Positions 33,081 through 44,961 of a stretch of DNA of 64,000 nt are shown here, in pieces. The translations under genes were made by a program, and so were the position numbers. Positions within the stretch are counted from its first letter, which is position 1; every line of letters begins with the position of its first letter. The notes beneath the pieces are model-generated. The model did not search any database. It saw nothing but the letters and a program-made list of their open reading frames with translations, and was not told where the DNA came from. The DNA lies in the NCBI RefSeq assembly GCF_910592395.1, contig NC_088315.1, positions 14,927,808 through 14,991,807 of the forward strand, read 5' to 3'. This DNA is from Lineus longissimus. Taxonomy: Eukaryota > Nemertea > Pilidiophora > Heteronemertea > Lineidae.

Positions 33081-34270
33081 CTGCAATGTAAAAGATCAAG
33101 ATGTCAAGAACTACCCTAGGCTAGACTGATGCGATAAATAGAACTGGAAAGGCCTCCGACCCTACTAAAAATATCTAAGTGGTGACTGAAGGGTGTTCTA
33201 GGGTATTCTATGGTGTTATGTGCTGGGCCAAAGGGTGTCCTGTAGTGGACCAGATTGCTCGTGTGGTGCACAAAGGCTGTCCTGTGGTGCACATAATCCC
33301 ACATGGAGTGTGCTGTGGTGGACTGTGTGGTATACAAAGGCTGCCATGTTGTGTCCAGAGTTAAATGTTATGAGGGATATTTTGAAGGGTGTTCTGTGTG
33401 CTGCATCTAGGTTGTTCTGTGGGCTGTACACAGGGACATTTTCGTGATATCCAATCCATCGGATATAAGACTAGGCCTACTGTTATATCTGACGTATATC
33501 CAAAATGCTGTATATCCATTGGACATCCTGGGACCCGATATCCATTTGATATATGACTGAATGTACAATATATCCATGGCATTGGATGTTCAGATTAACA
33601 TGATTAACTTATATCCATTCTATATCCAAGTTGGATGTCTATCTGATGTCGAACGGATTGGAAAACAATAGGTTTTTTTAATAGTATTATGATCATGTGT
33701 CAAACTTGTCCTGTAATTGTACTTATACACTGTGTCCTGTAGGGCCTACTTCTCTTTTATGTCCACTTCATTCTATTCACCGATGTATTTTGTTTTATAA
33801 GGATGAATAAAGTTTCGTAATTCGTAATTCGATGTCAAATCGATATAGGGCTGATTATATCCAATTGAGGTAGGGGGCCTACATCACTGAATATTGACCA
33901 CCTCATAACACCCTTTAGACTTAGAAAAATTTAACTGAATATTGACCACCACAGGAACACCTCAGAACACCCTTTGGACTTAGAAAAATTTCACCAACTA
34001 CTGACCACCACTTTTTGTTAATTATTTTAGAGTTCCTCATGACCTTGGCCTAACTGAATTTAACATTTTTATCTAGTTGTTATTTTAAACTTTGACCTGT
34101 TGACTTTGCTGCCGGTGTGACGACGGACGGTAAAATAAGGGGGGACCTTTTCAATTTTCAGGAATGCCTTTATTGGGGGACATGCTGTAGTACAGATGGC
34201 GGGTTGTGAGGGAGTCGCGCGGTTGTTAGGGACGCCTCCGGGGAGTCTGGGATAGTATCGCGTTTTCTTC
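33081..34270. other. intron/low-complexity region with ACACC/GGTGT motifs
   Basis: Holds imperfect repeats built from GGTGTTCT and ACACCCTTT (33180-33440 and 33890-34020), plus repeated GATATCCA-type motifs near 33450-33640. A direct repeat containing TGAATATTGACCACC lies at 33890-34020. No exon seen. Confidence 0.5.
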
Positions 34271-34354
34271 GTCTGCCATATTGCGTTTCCAATAAAAAGA
34301 GGTCTGGGGAAATTCGCCGCTTTAAGTTACTATTTTCTCCTCTATAATTTTCAG
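34271..34354 (+). repeat. 84-bp segment shared with the BEN gene 5' region
   Basis: GTCTGCCATATTGCG through CTATAATTTTCAG is nearly identical to 40333-40420. Both copies end with a TTTTCAG acceptor-like sequence. Copy B of R1 starts directly after this one. Confidence 0.75.
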
Positions 34355-34365
34355 GTAAGCATCCA

Positions 34366-35170
34366 GAAGTATTAAGGTAGCAGGAAGGGTTGGGCGTTTG
34401 TGGTTTCTGAGTCTGAGGGGGTTGGTGTCTGTTGACTGTGCTTTAAGAGAGACTAGGCATGGCGCCAGTCTCTCTTAAAGCACAGTCAACAGGCATTTGG
34501 TCTCAGTATTTGGGTTTTGATTGCCATGACTGTACCCCTGTAAAAGTCAGAGGAGGAGAAGTTTGGAATGATGAAAGCATTGAAGAAGAAGAAATGTTAT
34601 TATTGAGGAAAGCAAAATTTATTATGAGACTAGAAGGCAGTGTCCTGACTTGATTATTTTGAAAATGGCGGTCTGAACACATTAAAAGGTGGAACATGGC
34701 ATTTTATCGACTTTGAAGTGTTCCGCAGTTAAAGGGAGACTATAGGCAGCAGCTAGGTAGGCAAGATAAAGTCATACAAATTTGCCAATAGGGGTCAGTC
34801 ATATCTCTAGGCATGGCGCCAGTCTCTCTTAAAGCACAGTCAACAGGCATTTGGTCTTAGTATTTGGGTAAGTACAGAATCAAGGCAGCTCAGAGAGCAA
34901 TGATTGAACGATGCTGTGGACAAGTCCAACAATACTGCATCAGTCACGACCAACTTCTCATCAGAAAGCGTCCCCACCAGCATATTCAATGTTCAGTTCC
35001 AACCTGTACCAGTCCAATGCACGCCTGTCATGGTCAGCAGTGGTCAGCTTAGCGCGATATGGAACATTCTTCCGAAACTCAAGCGAGGGAAGTCTGCTCA
35101 TTAGCCTATCTCGCGCACTGCTCCTTCTTGTCAAACATCGTAGTGAAATCGTGGTACAGTGGGGCGTCCT
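34366..35170 (+). repeat. R1 interspersed repeat, copy B (partly duplicated)
   Basis: Same sequence as copy A read from its other strand, but interrupted near 34515 by about 300 bp and then restarting at 34811 with a second copy of the hairpin arm. The R1 sequence contains TTTGG|GTAAGT, which resembles a splice donor. It ends at CGTAGTGAAATCGTGG. Confidence 0.65.
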
Positions 35171-38100
35171 CGAGGATTGCAGCTGGTCGGACAGATGTGA
35201 GGTGGAATGTGGGCGGCTGCACTTCTTCGTTGATGTGCGATGGCAGATAGCACAGTTGTTGCGTTGCATGACAGCTGAAAGTGAATGTGATATCATAGAA
35301 CTGAGGCGTATGCAATGAGACTATAGGTGAAGTAGAAGCAAGGAGTGAAATGGGCCATCTTCCAGTGACTATAATATACAGAGTAAGGGCACTGGGTGTT
35401 GTTAGATTCAGCATTGAATGTTTTCCTCGTACAAGCGTGAATAGTGTGGACATACAGTGAGAGGTGAGAGACCCCTATTGACTACTTCTTGTAACTTTAT
35501 CTTGGATATTATATTAGTATTGAACTTCTAGCCATGGAATATGAAGAAATACGACAATCAAGATGTACAGACCGGGGGAGCTGGCTGTACGTACCCATAA
35601 GTCTTTGCGGTAGTCTCGCGCGTACCGGATATAACCTATCAAGCTTTTCTCCTTCAGAGAAATACTGCGTTGCGCTCAACATGCATTAGTCTGGTGGACA
35701 CGAGGTTGGCCTTAAACTTGCTTGAAATCGAAAATTTGGACAACACACGTGTACTACAGCGCAAACGGCAGCATTCTGACATATAGAAACATGTGGTCTG
35801 ATTCTATTTTTACTTGTCATTTAGTGATCACGCGTCCAACCTCGTATGCAGGGTAATGTGGCTTTCTCATTGGTCGAACGTTAATTTTGTTCACAGCCTT
35901 ATAAGGCACTTGAGCGCAACGCAGTATTTCTCTGAAGGAGAAAAGCCTGATGGGTTATATCCGGTACGCGCGAGACTACCGCAAAGACTTATGGGTACGT
36001 ACAGCCAGCTCCCCCGGTCTGTACATCTTGATTGTAGTAATTGAAGTTGTAGGCATGGAATATGAAAAATTATTCAACGGCAGGGTTTCCTCCAGAGGGG
36101 GGGCAAGGGGGGCAGTTGCCCCCCCTAAATTGTCCAAAAACAGGCAAAATTTGTTGTTTTGACCAGGATTTTCTGCAAAATTATGGTTTTGCCCCCCCTT
36201 GAATTTATTTCTGGCAGAAACACTGAACGGTGAAAGACATTATTCCATGAGGCTTTGCCGTGATCGCAAAGGACGCGACGCGATTGGTTCACATGCTAAT
36301 GAGGTATGATAATGATAATTACCTCTATAATGCTACTTGGATAGCGACTGTGTCGTTCATTGCAACAGTGGTCTATGTCAATGTGTGCCTGCAATGTCAA
36401 TGAAGTATGATGAGGTGATGACGATAGTGCAATTATTAAATATTGGCAAGAGATCATACTACAACATAGGTCTTGTTTTTGACAGATGACTGTGCGACAT
36501 TCCCATTGGGTCTTGTGAGAGTCAGCGCTGCATGTATTCCTTGTACAAGCTTGAATAGTTGTGACGGACTTTGAGGGGTGAGAGACCCCTATCGGCTACT
36601 TCGTCTAACTTTATCTTGCCTACCTAGCTGCTAGCAATAGTGCCCCTTTATCAAGAGTGAAACCCACTGTGCGGGGCTTAGAAATTACCTTTATAATCCT
36701 AGTTGGATAACCACTGTGTAGATGATTTGAAGAGTGCTCTGTGGATGTGTGCCTGTAATGTCAATGAAAGTATCATGAGGTGATGACGATAGTGGAATGA
36801 CGAAATATTGGAAAGAGATCTATTCCTAGAAGAACATATGTCCTGTTTTGACTAGGTGGTGCATTTTTTAAAATCAGCAGTGAGCACTGCGTGTAACATG
36901 GTGGAGGCAGCGGAGATAATAACTGTGTCGAAAGTATTGTTATAGGGCCTTCCCTAGGCCCATGGGGTTAAATTTACAATCCACGATTGAAAAGACGTAG
37001 TTTGATCGCATTCAACTATAAATCCATTGAACAGTTGTGTTCCTTTAGTCAACCGATGACCTTTTGTTGGGCCATGATCGGGGATTGTAAACTGTAAATG
37101 TATTATGGACTGGGAGACGGGGGAAACACAAGTGAAATAGACCAAAACAAGTGATTTTGGGGCTTTGGTTTAGACGCATGCCCCACATGCGCCATGCGGG
37201 ATTATACGGTTCATGTGAACTTGTTGACATCTACATGATCTAGTGCTGTTATTGGTCATGTCATGGTACATGGTAGGCCTAATCATCATGGCTATATGTT
37301 TCAGGAAAAGCTCGGAGTAAAATGAACTGCATAATGATGTTGTTCATGTTTACCATGTTTACTAGGGAGCTCTTAAGCGACCTTTATGGTTAAGGGTCGA
37401 ATGTGTGTGTGTATACCGTCAACGAAAAAAACTTGACCCGCTTGACCGGAACCAGAAAACCTCTGCAACCAGGTGACATTTTTGCACGCGAATCGTATAC
37501 GCTAATGCACAGCAATTTACCTGGGGAGAGATTTTCTTTTTCCAAACAATTCAGCGGGACGCTACGATGTTTACGCAGAGAAGCCGCTGTTCGGTTGAAG
37601 ATTTCGTCAAAACAGGGCCGAATCAAAGTGTAACGATATCCTGGGGCGAATCGAAATGCATTAAACAACAAGCTGCATCGCTGCCAGAGATTATTTTTCT
37701 CTTTCCGCGACGAAATCGTGCTTTGAACTGGCAAAATTCCGCAAAAGATTTTCCGTCTGCTAACTTTTCCGTAGTTTCAAGCGCACCAAAATGATCGGTC
37801 CGGGCTGCCCGTTTCGACGACAATTTCGTCAATATCATGGGGTGTGACAATATGTCAACGGTCTGGTTCCATTAATAATGCAATAATCTTGAAAGTACAT
37901 TGGTCTCAATGTCTATTTCCCCGTTTCCATGTCAAAATCCTACCGTGAAACCTGAAACCACTCGTCCACAACACTGGCCATTTTAATTTTCCGTAGAAAG
38001 CGCATGCGCACTTAACTCAAACGCACGCGCTACCCTCAGGTCTCACAAGCCGGTGCGGAGGCCAGGCCTACCTGCCTCCAAAAATGACGCGACGTCATTT

Positions 38101-38969
38101 CATGCATACCCCTGTTCTAGCGGCTGTAGACTTGGCAGTACGTTACTCTCACACAAACCAATACATTTCTGAATAGCATGTCTCTTGTATTGTAGAATAC
38201 ATCTGACCAAGTTTGACCAAGTGATCAGGTGTTAATCTTGAAGTTATAAGGCATAGAGGTGAAATTTTTTCAAATTTGCGTTATACAGGGTGTCTCATGC
38301 ATTGTGCTACATCAGTCTATGCATGACTGTATGTCTAGGCGACGTTGGTCTTTTTGAATTAGAATATAAATCTTAATTACACTTGGGTCTTGGGATCATT
38401 ATGCTTATCTCCGGGCAAAAATACCTATCCTTCTCCTGTTGTGTTTAGTTTCCCACATTCTCCCCACTTATTTTCTATACTGCGACAGCGTCTATTGGAT
38501 CAACTGCCATGATGGCATCATCCTAACTATATCCCCCCTCTCCCTCCCACCAACTACTCGCCATCAATCATTGACATTGTGTGCTAGCCAACTGCTTCTT
38601 CGGTAAACTGCCATGATGGCATCATCCTAACTATATAACCCCCCCCCCCACCGAGTCTTCTCGCTCACCATCCCTATTAACGAAGAGCTCCCTATCAAGG
38701 CCTGAGCCTTCCTCATATTAGTACATAGCCATAGGGTATGCACTGGCCAGTGCACTTTCTGCACGTCGTCATGGTCATGTACGTGATACCTTGCATATTT
38801 TGTTTTTTGAATGCACATGCTTTTTGGGCAAAATCACTTGTACCAACACTAATGAATAATGTCTTCTTATCCCTATGACTCCATACACAGTGAGGGCATT
38901 GTCCCATTCCCATCAAATGGTAACTTATTGTACCGTATTAGGGTGGAAGTTGGGGAGCAAATACCTACC
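35171..38969. other. region without recognised gene
   Basis: Holds the foldback element at 35553-36036, a G-rich repeat near 36090-36200, a 34-base direct repeat (CTGCCATGATGGCATC...) at about 38506 and 38609, and a C run near 38640. Open frames at 37390-37734 on both strands have no recognisable domain. Confidence 0.45.
35553..36036. mobile_element. foldback element with ~120-bp terminal inverted repeats
   Basis: ACAATCAAGATGTACAGACC at the left end and its complement at the right. The arms stay almost perfectly complementary for about 120 bp (to ACTGCGTTGCGCTCAA). The core of about 230 bp has a weaker second inverted pair around CCAACCTCG. No ORF. Confidence 0.85.
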
Positions 38970-39505
38970 GTTGCACGCCTGTCAAAATCAGCAGTGATGA
39001 GCTTAGCGCGATATGGAACATTCTTCAGAAACTCAAGCGAGGGAAGTCTGCTCATTAGCATATCTCGCGCACTGCTCCTTCTTGTCAAACATCGTAGTGA
39101 AATCGTAATGGAAAACGTCTGGCTTTGCGCCAGACGTTGAGACTAATAAGTGAAGAACTAATAGGTAAAGAACTTCTACTTGCGCGAGACTGCTCTGATA
39201 AAATTATCATTGCAGAGACTACGGTGACGTACACATATATTTTTTACAATCAAAAATGCCCTCAAAAGACGACATGGAATGATTATTTTATTGATATTTC
39301 CTACTATATACCTTCAAATTATCACTTTATACAAATAGATCGGCGTTAGGTCGCATGCTTTTCTTTCCTGGTGACACTATAAAGCAAAATAGTTGCAACC
39401 CCGTAAATGCGCTATAAGTCCAATAATAAGTGACGGTGACCCGTTATAAATGTTTCGCCAGCTTCGCTTTTTTGCCGCTACGCGGCGCGTTGGGCCCTTG
39501 CGTCA
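38970..39505 (+). repeat. R1 interspersed repeat, copy C
   Basis: Near-identical to the minus strand of 3045-3610, starting GCACGCCTGTCA and ending near CGCTACGCGGC. The match includes a small palindrome, GTCTGGCTTTGCGCCAGAC, here arranged differently from copy A, where the two halves are in a different order. Confidence 0.7.
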
Positions 39506-40332
39506 AGCCCTGCTCAATAACGATGCATGAATGCATGTAGTATGCACTGGTACATATCTTTTTGTAGTAAACTTGACTTGTAGCGAGAAAGTAAACTTTA
39601 AAACCTGGCAGATCTGAAAGCATGCATTCGAATTTCGCGCACTGTTGACTTGTGCAGTGCTATGAGGTTTGACACAGATGGGTCGATTTGCGTGGCAATA
39701 GTTGTGTACTAAGGTTGTTCATTTAAGGGTATGGACCATCTAGATTACAGATCCGATGTGTTTGTGTGCAATGAGTAGAGAATTAGGGTATTTTTGAAGC
39801 AGAAATCGCCACAGGTGCTTGCTCAGCAAGTTCACGGTTTTTGCCGATAGATGGCAGTAGTGCATTGACCAAAGGCCAGAACATGCTTTGCTGAGAGAAA
39901 TCTCTCAAGATGTGTGCCGTAAATATGTTAATAATTGGTTTGTTTTAAATAATTTGGTCAATCCAGAGATTCTCGGGAAGCAGTTCAGTATTGATACTGG
40001 GTGTCAACTGCTAGTGGTTTTAAAGGCAAAGAGTGAAAGACCACCTGCAGTTGGCCCCACCCCAGCAATATTTGTGGCTCTTGACGTTATGAATCTTTTG
40101 TGTGACTGTAGATGAGTCACAGGGATATACATTTCGTGTTGGGTAGAATATTGCACAAGAATATTGATTTGTACAATTTGAGTTTTGACAGGGTTTTGGT
40201 TGGATTGACCCCCTGTGGTCAAGACAGTCCTGAATAAGTTGGTAATTTTAACCCTAGTTCTAGATACTAAGCCGATGTATTGTTTTGTGTTGTACATGTA
40301 CTATTTTTAGTATTTGTCATGTTCCTCTGTGA
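39506..40332. other. intergenic/intronic, no gene seen
   Basis: Short open frames only. The following 88 bp are shared with 34271-34354. Confidence 0.45.
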
Positions 40333-40544
40333 GGTCTGCCATATTGCGTTTCCAATAAAAGAGGTCTGGGGAAATTCGACGCTTTAAGTTACTATTTTCT
40401 CCTCTATCTATAATTTTCAGGCTCTATACAAGTTACAACCCCATTTCCCGGGCGTTACACCGGCGGGAGCGGGAGCAGCCAGTGTCGTCTGCCATCTTTG
40501 TTCATGTCAGTGTTTTGGATTTCTGTTCATGATTTTGATTAAAA

Positions 40545-40809
40545 ATGAAGACTTTCGCTGTGTTTTATTTTACGGAGACCCACGAAATAGACATAGGTCT
40601 ATCCAGTTGGACCACTGATGATGTTGACGAGAAATGTTTTCAGCTGGGAGTTACTGATGTGTCAGTGAAGTGTCCAGATGAAAAAGACTATGCACACTGG
40701 ATTGAGCATTATGAATCACCACCATCAAAAAAGAATAAGCAACCGGCACCAGAGGTAGATCCAGAACAGATGGTTGGGCCTTTTGTTGCACGAGTTCTGC
40801 GATTCGGAG
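40545..40809 (+). CDS. BEN-domain gene, exon 1
   Basis: Starts at ATG 40545 (context AAAAATGAAG), donor GGAG|GTAGGC, phase 1. The product MKTFAVFYFTETHEIDIGLSSW matches the short N-terminal β-region (AVxFxE...W) common in invertebrate BEN-domain proteins. It continues with SPPSKKNKQPAPEVDPEQMVGPFVARVLRFGG. Upstream is GC-rich sequence and a copy of the 88-bp segment, likely 5' UTR or promoter. Confidence 0.75.
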
Positions 40810-41227
40810 GTAGGCCATAGTTCGGAGTACACTCTCTTTACTTTTCGCACTGGTCAAGTGTGCATCATGTGGACCATCATGCACATAGGCCTACAGATGT
40901 TGCACTCGCAAATGCACTGGCCACTGCAGTGCAACATGTGCAAGTGTTAGCATGGTAAGTGCATGTGCAATCCAAAGCACTTGCAAGCCAGGCCATGCAA
41001 CCTCTTTACCCAGGGGTCATTCAATATAATTTACCGTAAGTAAAAAACACTCTTTTTTCCTAAATAATTTAATTAGCCAACAACAGAATTCCTAAAAAAA
41101 TGGTTGAAAAACCTCCTAATTATTCTCCTAAAAATTGCTTGGAAGTGGCTTGACAGCATGCAGAAGTCTCAGCTCATGTAATGTACCAACTGTAGGCCTA
41201 ACAGTAATCTTAAAGTATCTTTTTCAG

Positions 41228-41450
41228 ATACTTACGATGAGCTAAAGCCAGTACGACAACGGGCAATAGATAAAAGTAGCCGCATAAAAAAATTACAGGA
41301 CTTGACTAACGATTTGGGTAAAGAACTAGAGCCATTGGGACGTGGACATCGTGAAAGAAGACCACCTAAGAGAAATCATTCATCGTCAAGTGAATCTGAT
41401 GATGAACCGCCCTCAAGCAGGCAAAAAAGCGTCTTGCTTTGGAGAGAAAG
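41228..41450 (+). CDS. BEN-domain gene, exon 2 (contains apparent frameshift)
   Basis: Acceptor CTTTTTCAG, phase 1. It reads TYDELKPVRQRAID...RERRPPKRNHSSSSESDDEPPSS and then loses frame. The exon's last 30 bases make sense only in another frame (AKKRLALERK), which is also the frame needed for the phase-0 next exon. The break lies near 41418-41432, beside an A6 run, so a one-base loss by mutation or by sequencing error is likely. Donor GAAAG|GTTTGT. Confidence 0.6.
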
Positions 41451-41696
41451 GTTTGTAGGCTATTAGGAAATGAATAAAAAATAACCTGTTGATCATTAAT
41501 GCGCGCATGTGATTTTCCCGTCGCATGGAGATTTTAAAATTTTGTTCAGAATGTTGTTTTTCAAGCTTTTAATTTAAGCCAAGCCATTATTGTAGTCATT
41601 GCAAGTGGTAGGCCACCGCCCTCCCTACACTATTATGTACTGCTCATGCCAGGCTTCCTGAGTGAAAATTGCCTGGTGAAATACATTTTCTTCCAG

Positions 41697-41771
41697 GAAC
41701 AATCAAAGAAAGAGTTGGCCGCCGACAAATTGGCGGCATCTTCAATTGTTAAAGAACTTGTTCTACAAAAG
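41697..41771 (+). CDS. BEN-domain gene, exon 3
   Basis: 25 codons, phase 0-0, acceptor TCTTCCAG. The product EQSKKELAADKLAASSIVKE is helical. The donor is CAAAAG|GCAAGT, a second GC-AG intron in this window with a perfect match to the rest of the donor consensus. Confidence 0.65.
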
Positions 41772-42315
41772 GCAAGTTCTTTCAATCTTGATTAGGGCAT
41801 GAAAATGCAATGGAATGAGGACCTCTAATTAAGCTATTCTGCTAGGACACCCCGCTTAAGTACTGCTCACAGGAGGAAAGACAATACGTAATTCAGAAAA
41901 ATAATAAATGCAAATTTCTAATGCAATTCCAGTTGTTTCTGACCGAAAAAAACCCTGACTTCCTTTCATCCAAATTAAGCCAAATCTGTGGTTTTCTGTG
42001 TCCGACTCAAATCTGAAGACAAAGGGACAATATTCTCAAGCTTAACAATAAAACATGCACACACAACAGAGTTTTCAACCCTGTACACGAAATTATGATA
42101 ATTCTGTGCACAATGCTGCATTTTAGCATTCTTCTGTTTGGAAAAAATTGTTGCTGCTCCAGTCGGGTTTCCCATGGTTTCACTCCTGGAGGAAGATTTT
42201 CTGGTAACCACTGGGTCTGGGCAAATTTATCCCTAAAAGTAAAATGTGCCAGTGGGCTGTTTGTTGGTCAGTCATGTCAGTTATTCAAATGAATGTAATG
42301 TTCTTTTCTTTCCAG

Positions 42316-42348
42316 AAACAGTATACCACATCAAAGCACAGCAAATCT
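42316..42348 (+). CDS. BEN-domain gene, exon 4 (microexon-size)
   Basis: 33 bases, 11 codons (KQYTTSKHSKS), phase 0-0, acceptor CTTTCCAG, donor TCT|GTGAGT. Strong signals on both sides support it despite its size. Confidence 0.55.
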
Positions 42349-42613
42349 GTGAGTAAAGTAACATTTTGGAATTGTACATGTATAGTGATGCTAGCTAAAA
42401 GAAAGGATATTACCAAAAATAAAATAAGGCTGGCTTATATATTTTTGATATTACTCATCTCCGACACAAAACATGTCTCCATAAGTAAAAGTTGGACAGA
42501 GTCTCATTGTGCCCACTTCGTCCATCCTGTGAATTCAGGTCATTTCACTCCACACAGCGGTGCGAGATGAGGAGTGCATTATGGAGGCGCTGTGTATAGA
42601 AGATCAGTCACTT

Positions 42614-43012
42614 CAGTGGCGGATCCAGGGGGTGGCGCCTTGGGCACGCGCCATCCCTTTTCATGGCTTAGCAACCATTTCATAAAAGAATCCTTTTCAA
42701 TAAATGTCTGGGGAAATCTTCTCAAATCAATGTATGCTAATTCACAAATCGGCCTATAAGGACAGCCAGGGGAACAACAGCAAAATTCTCATGAAAGTCT
42801 TTCCTTCCAATTGGAGCTGAGAGGTTAAAATATATCATCAGATGTCAGGAAATCGCATCTAAGGGCCTCTGAAATCCAAATTTTCCTGGGGGAAACCCCC
42901 CAGCAGACCCCCCCCCGCCAGGGCTTTGGGCCTACGACCCTCGCTTCCTTTCACCCTCCTTCGGCGGATGGCGCCAGCTTTTTTCCAAAATCCAGATTCC
43001 TGGATCCGCCAG
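42614..43012. mobile_element. hAT-like non-autonomous element
   Basis: Starts CAGTGGCGGATCCAGG and ends CCTGGATCCGCCAG. CAGTGGCGGATCC is a common hAT-type terminal sequence. Sits in a BEN gene intron; no matching 8-bp target duplication was found, so one end may be damaged. Confidence 0.6.
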
Positions 43013-43093
43013 GAAGATGAAGATGTTCAACTCGCCAAGTCCCTGTTCACCACTAATGCATTATTAACTCAATCACCATTGATTTAATTTCAG

Positions 43094-43244
43094 TCATTCC
43101 AATCCTCCGACTCTGAGTCGGAACTAGATGCGGCAGAGCGGAGGGTCAACGCATATAGACAACGAATGAAAGAGATGAAAAAAGAGATGGGTGAATTGGA
43201 GAGAGAGAATGTTAATCTGAGGGCTGCGTTGACCCTCTCCGATG
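43094..43244 (+). CDS. BEN-domain gene, exon 5 (coiled coil)
   Basis: Acceptor TAATTTCAG, donor GATG|GTAATC, phase 0 to 1. The product has an acidic start (SFQSSDSESELDAAERR), then a clear coiled coil (RQRMKEMKKEMGELERENVNLRAALT). Coiled coils upstream of BEN domains are common and suggest dimerisation. Confidence 0.7.
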
Positions 43245-43433
43245 GTAATCATTACTTACTTTCTGGGGTTTTGGCTCACCTGTGAAGAATCAAAGAATGA
43301 TTCAAAGAAAGATTTGCTGACTTACCTACAACGAGCAACATTTTAACAAAGAAAGTGAGAGAAAGCAAATGAATGAATTGCATCCTTTTTATCCATTTTT
43401 CGGCTCTGCCAAAATGCCTCAAGGAGGTCAAAG

Positions 43434-43528
43434 TTCTGACCGAAAAACTAAGCGGAAGCCTTAAAAACATAGTCACACCAGTAAAGCCAAGCACAACTAC
43501 AGGTGAAGTTGTAAAGCAGAAAAAACAG
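43434..43528 (+). CDS. BEN-domain gene, exon 6
   Basis: Phase 1 to 0, donor AACAG|GTGAGT. The product VLTEKLSGSLKNIVTPVKPSTTTGE is polar linker. The acceptor used (GTCAAAG) is the only nearby AG in the right phase; it lies about 25 bases after the pyrimidine tract, so the start is less certain than the end. Confidence 0.5.
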
Positions 43529-43916
43529 GTGAGTGGCATGTGATATCGCCTTTCCCAAGTTAGCAATACAGGATTTCGAGGCTTCTTCGCAAGTACTGTA
43601 TATGAAATATTTGGAGCGAGTACTCAAATACTCCATATCAGATGAATCAGTATTCAAAAGCAAATTTAGAACACTACACGTCACATAGAATAGAATCTTT
43701 GTGCAAAATTGACCCCTACAGTCGATATTTCCACATCGATTTTATGTGCAGCGGAAATACGCTGTGTTAGGTAATTGGCTATCGAGAACAATTACGACAA
43801 GGGCTCAAAACAACTTCTTCCTGCATACTCTCTGTAAGAGCTGTGTGATTCCTGAGCGGAGCTGTAGTACTATGATGAATCCATTCAAAACTGAACTTGT
43901 TGGTGGTAGGTGGTTG

Positions 43917-44152
43917 GGGACCATCTCAGAATAATGAGAAGCCAAAAAACTAAATTTTTAGTTTGGGGGGGAGGGGGTCATCGATCCAAAGACCAAAATT
44001 TTGTTTCTTTGGTCACCTTGGGGCTTCACCATACACAATGTTGAAGCCAGAAAACCCACAATCTTTTGTCTTTTGAAGGGGGGGGGGGGGGGGTCACAGA
44101 GAAACTAAAAAATTTAGTTTTTTGGGCTTCACGTTTATTTGGAGATGGTCCC
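43917..44152. mobile_element. MITE with GGGACCATCTC ends
   Basis: GGGGACCATCTC...AAAAAACTAAATTTTTAG at left, mirrored by CTAAAAAATTTAGTTTTTTGGG...GGAGATGGTCCC at right. About 236 bp, containing a 20-G run, in a BEN gene intron. Confidence 0.75.
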
Positions 44153-44276
44153 TTGCCAAATATTTTTTATGCCTTGTTTCGCGTGCATTTCATTACAGAT
44201 TCTTTTTCAGAAGTCGGAAAAAATATATAAAATCCTGTTATTTTATGCAGCTGTCTACTTTATCTCTTTCTTTCAG

Positions 44277-44499
44277 GCCGCCCTGGATGATGATAATGAT
44301 CAGTACCAATTCCTATCGCCGAAGAAGCTGAAATTAGCCAACCATTCAAGCGCGAGAAAGCTAACAAATGACCTAATTCTATCGGCATTTGGCAGGGATG
44401 GCCTGCAAAAGAGGTCGTTCAGGGGTGGCACCTATAATGCAAACAAATCAGGTACCACAAATCCATCCCTGGATCAGGACAAGGTCAATGCTATTCAAG
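44277..44499 (+). CDS. BEN-domain gene, exon 7 (BEN domain)
   Basis: Acceptor TTTCTTTCAG, donor CAAG|GTATTA, phase 0 to 1. The product has FLSPKKLKLANHSSARKLTNDLILSAFGRDGL, then RSFRGG and PSLDQDKVNAI. The pattern 'LT..L....FGRD.L..RS..GG......LD..K..AI' is typical of BEN domains, which bind DNA or chromatin partners. Confidence 0.75.
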
Positions 44500-44766
44500 G
44501 TATTACAATTTGAAAATTCTAGTTACCTGTTAAGCCAAGTGTAACCCGGAAAATATTTGCAGCTGGTTATTTTTTGCGGATTTTCAAAAACTATTAAAAA
44601 CAGTCGACGATATCAGTAGACGTAGAAGTGCCATTCGCGTTGGCGACATTGTGTCCTGAAGGGCCAGATGTTTTCACTTTTAAGTAACGGTCGTTGACTA
44701 CTCCAAGCTATACACTATACCCACTATAAACTGGTAGGAATGCACATCTTCGATTATTGCTTTCAG

Positions 44767-44961
44767 AATACGTCAAAAAGCGTTATCCGGAAATGAAAAA
44801 TACTGACTTCAACACTTGGTGAAACACAAAGGTGAAGAATTCCCAAGAGGCAACAATGGAAGCAAAACAAAAGCGCCTCGAGAAACGCAAGGAACAAGCC
44901 AAAGAGAACTTGGGTACATGTGTGCTGGCAGCAGCATTGGTTGAAACGGGTACTGCTGAAG
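44767..44961 (+). CDS. BEN-domain gene, exon 8 (in-frame TGA)
   Basis: Acceptor GCTTTCAG, phase 1. It reads EYVKKRYPEMKNTDFNTW, the end of the BEN domain, then TGA at 44820-44822. The same frame remains open for 46 more codons (EATMEAKQKRLEKRKEQAKE...ALVETGTAEG) to the donor GAAG|GTAAAT and joins in phase to a further exon. The intact frame and splice phases past the stop suggest a recent nonsense mutation, an error, or readthrough. If the TGA is real the protein ends within the BEN domain's C-terminal edge. Confidence 0.65.

Noticed and set aside
37390-37734. Overlapping plus and minus open frames of 76-114 codons
   Set aside because: No domain, no splice signals, and frames on both strands are equally open, which suggests chance.
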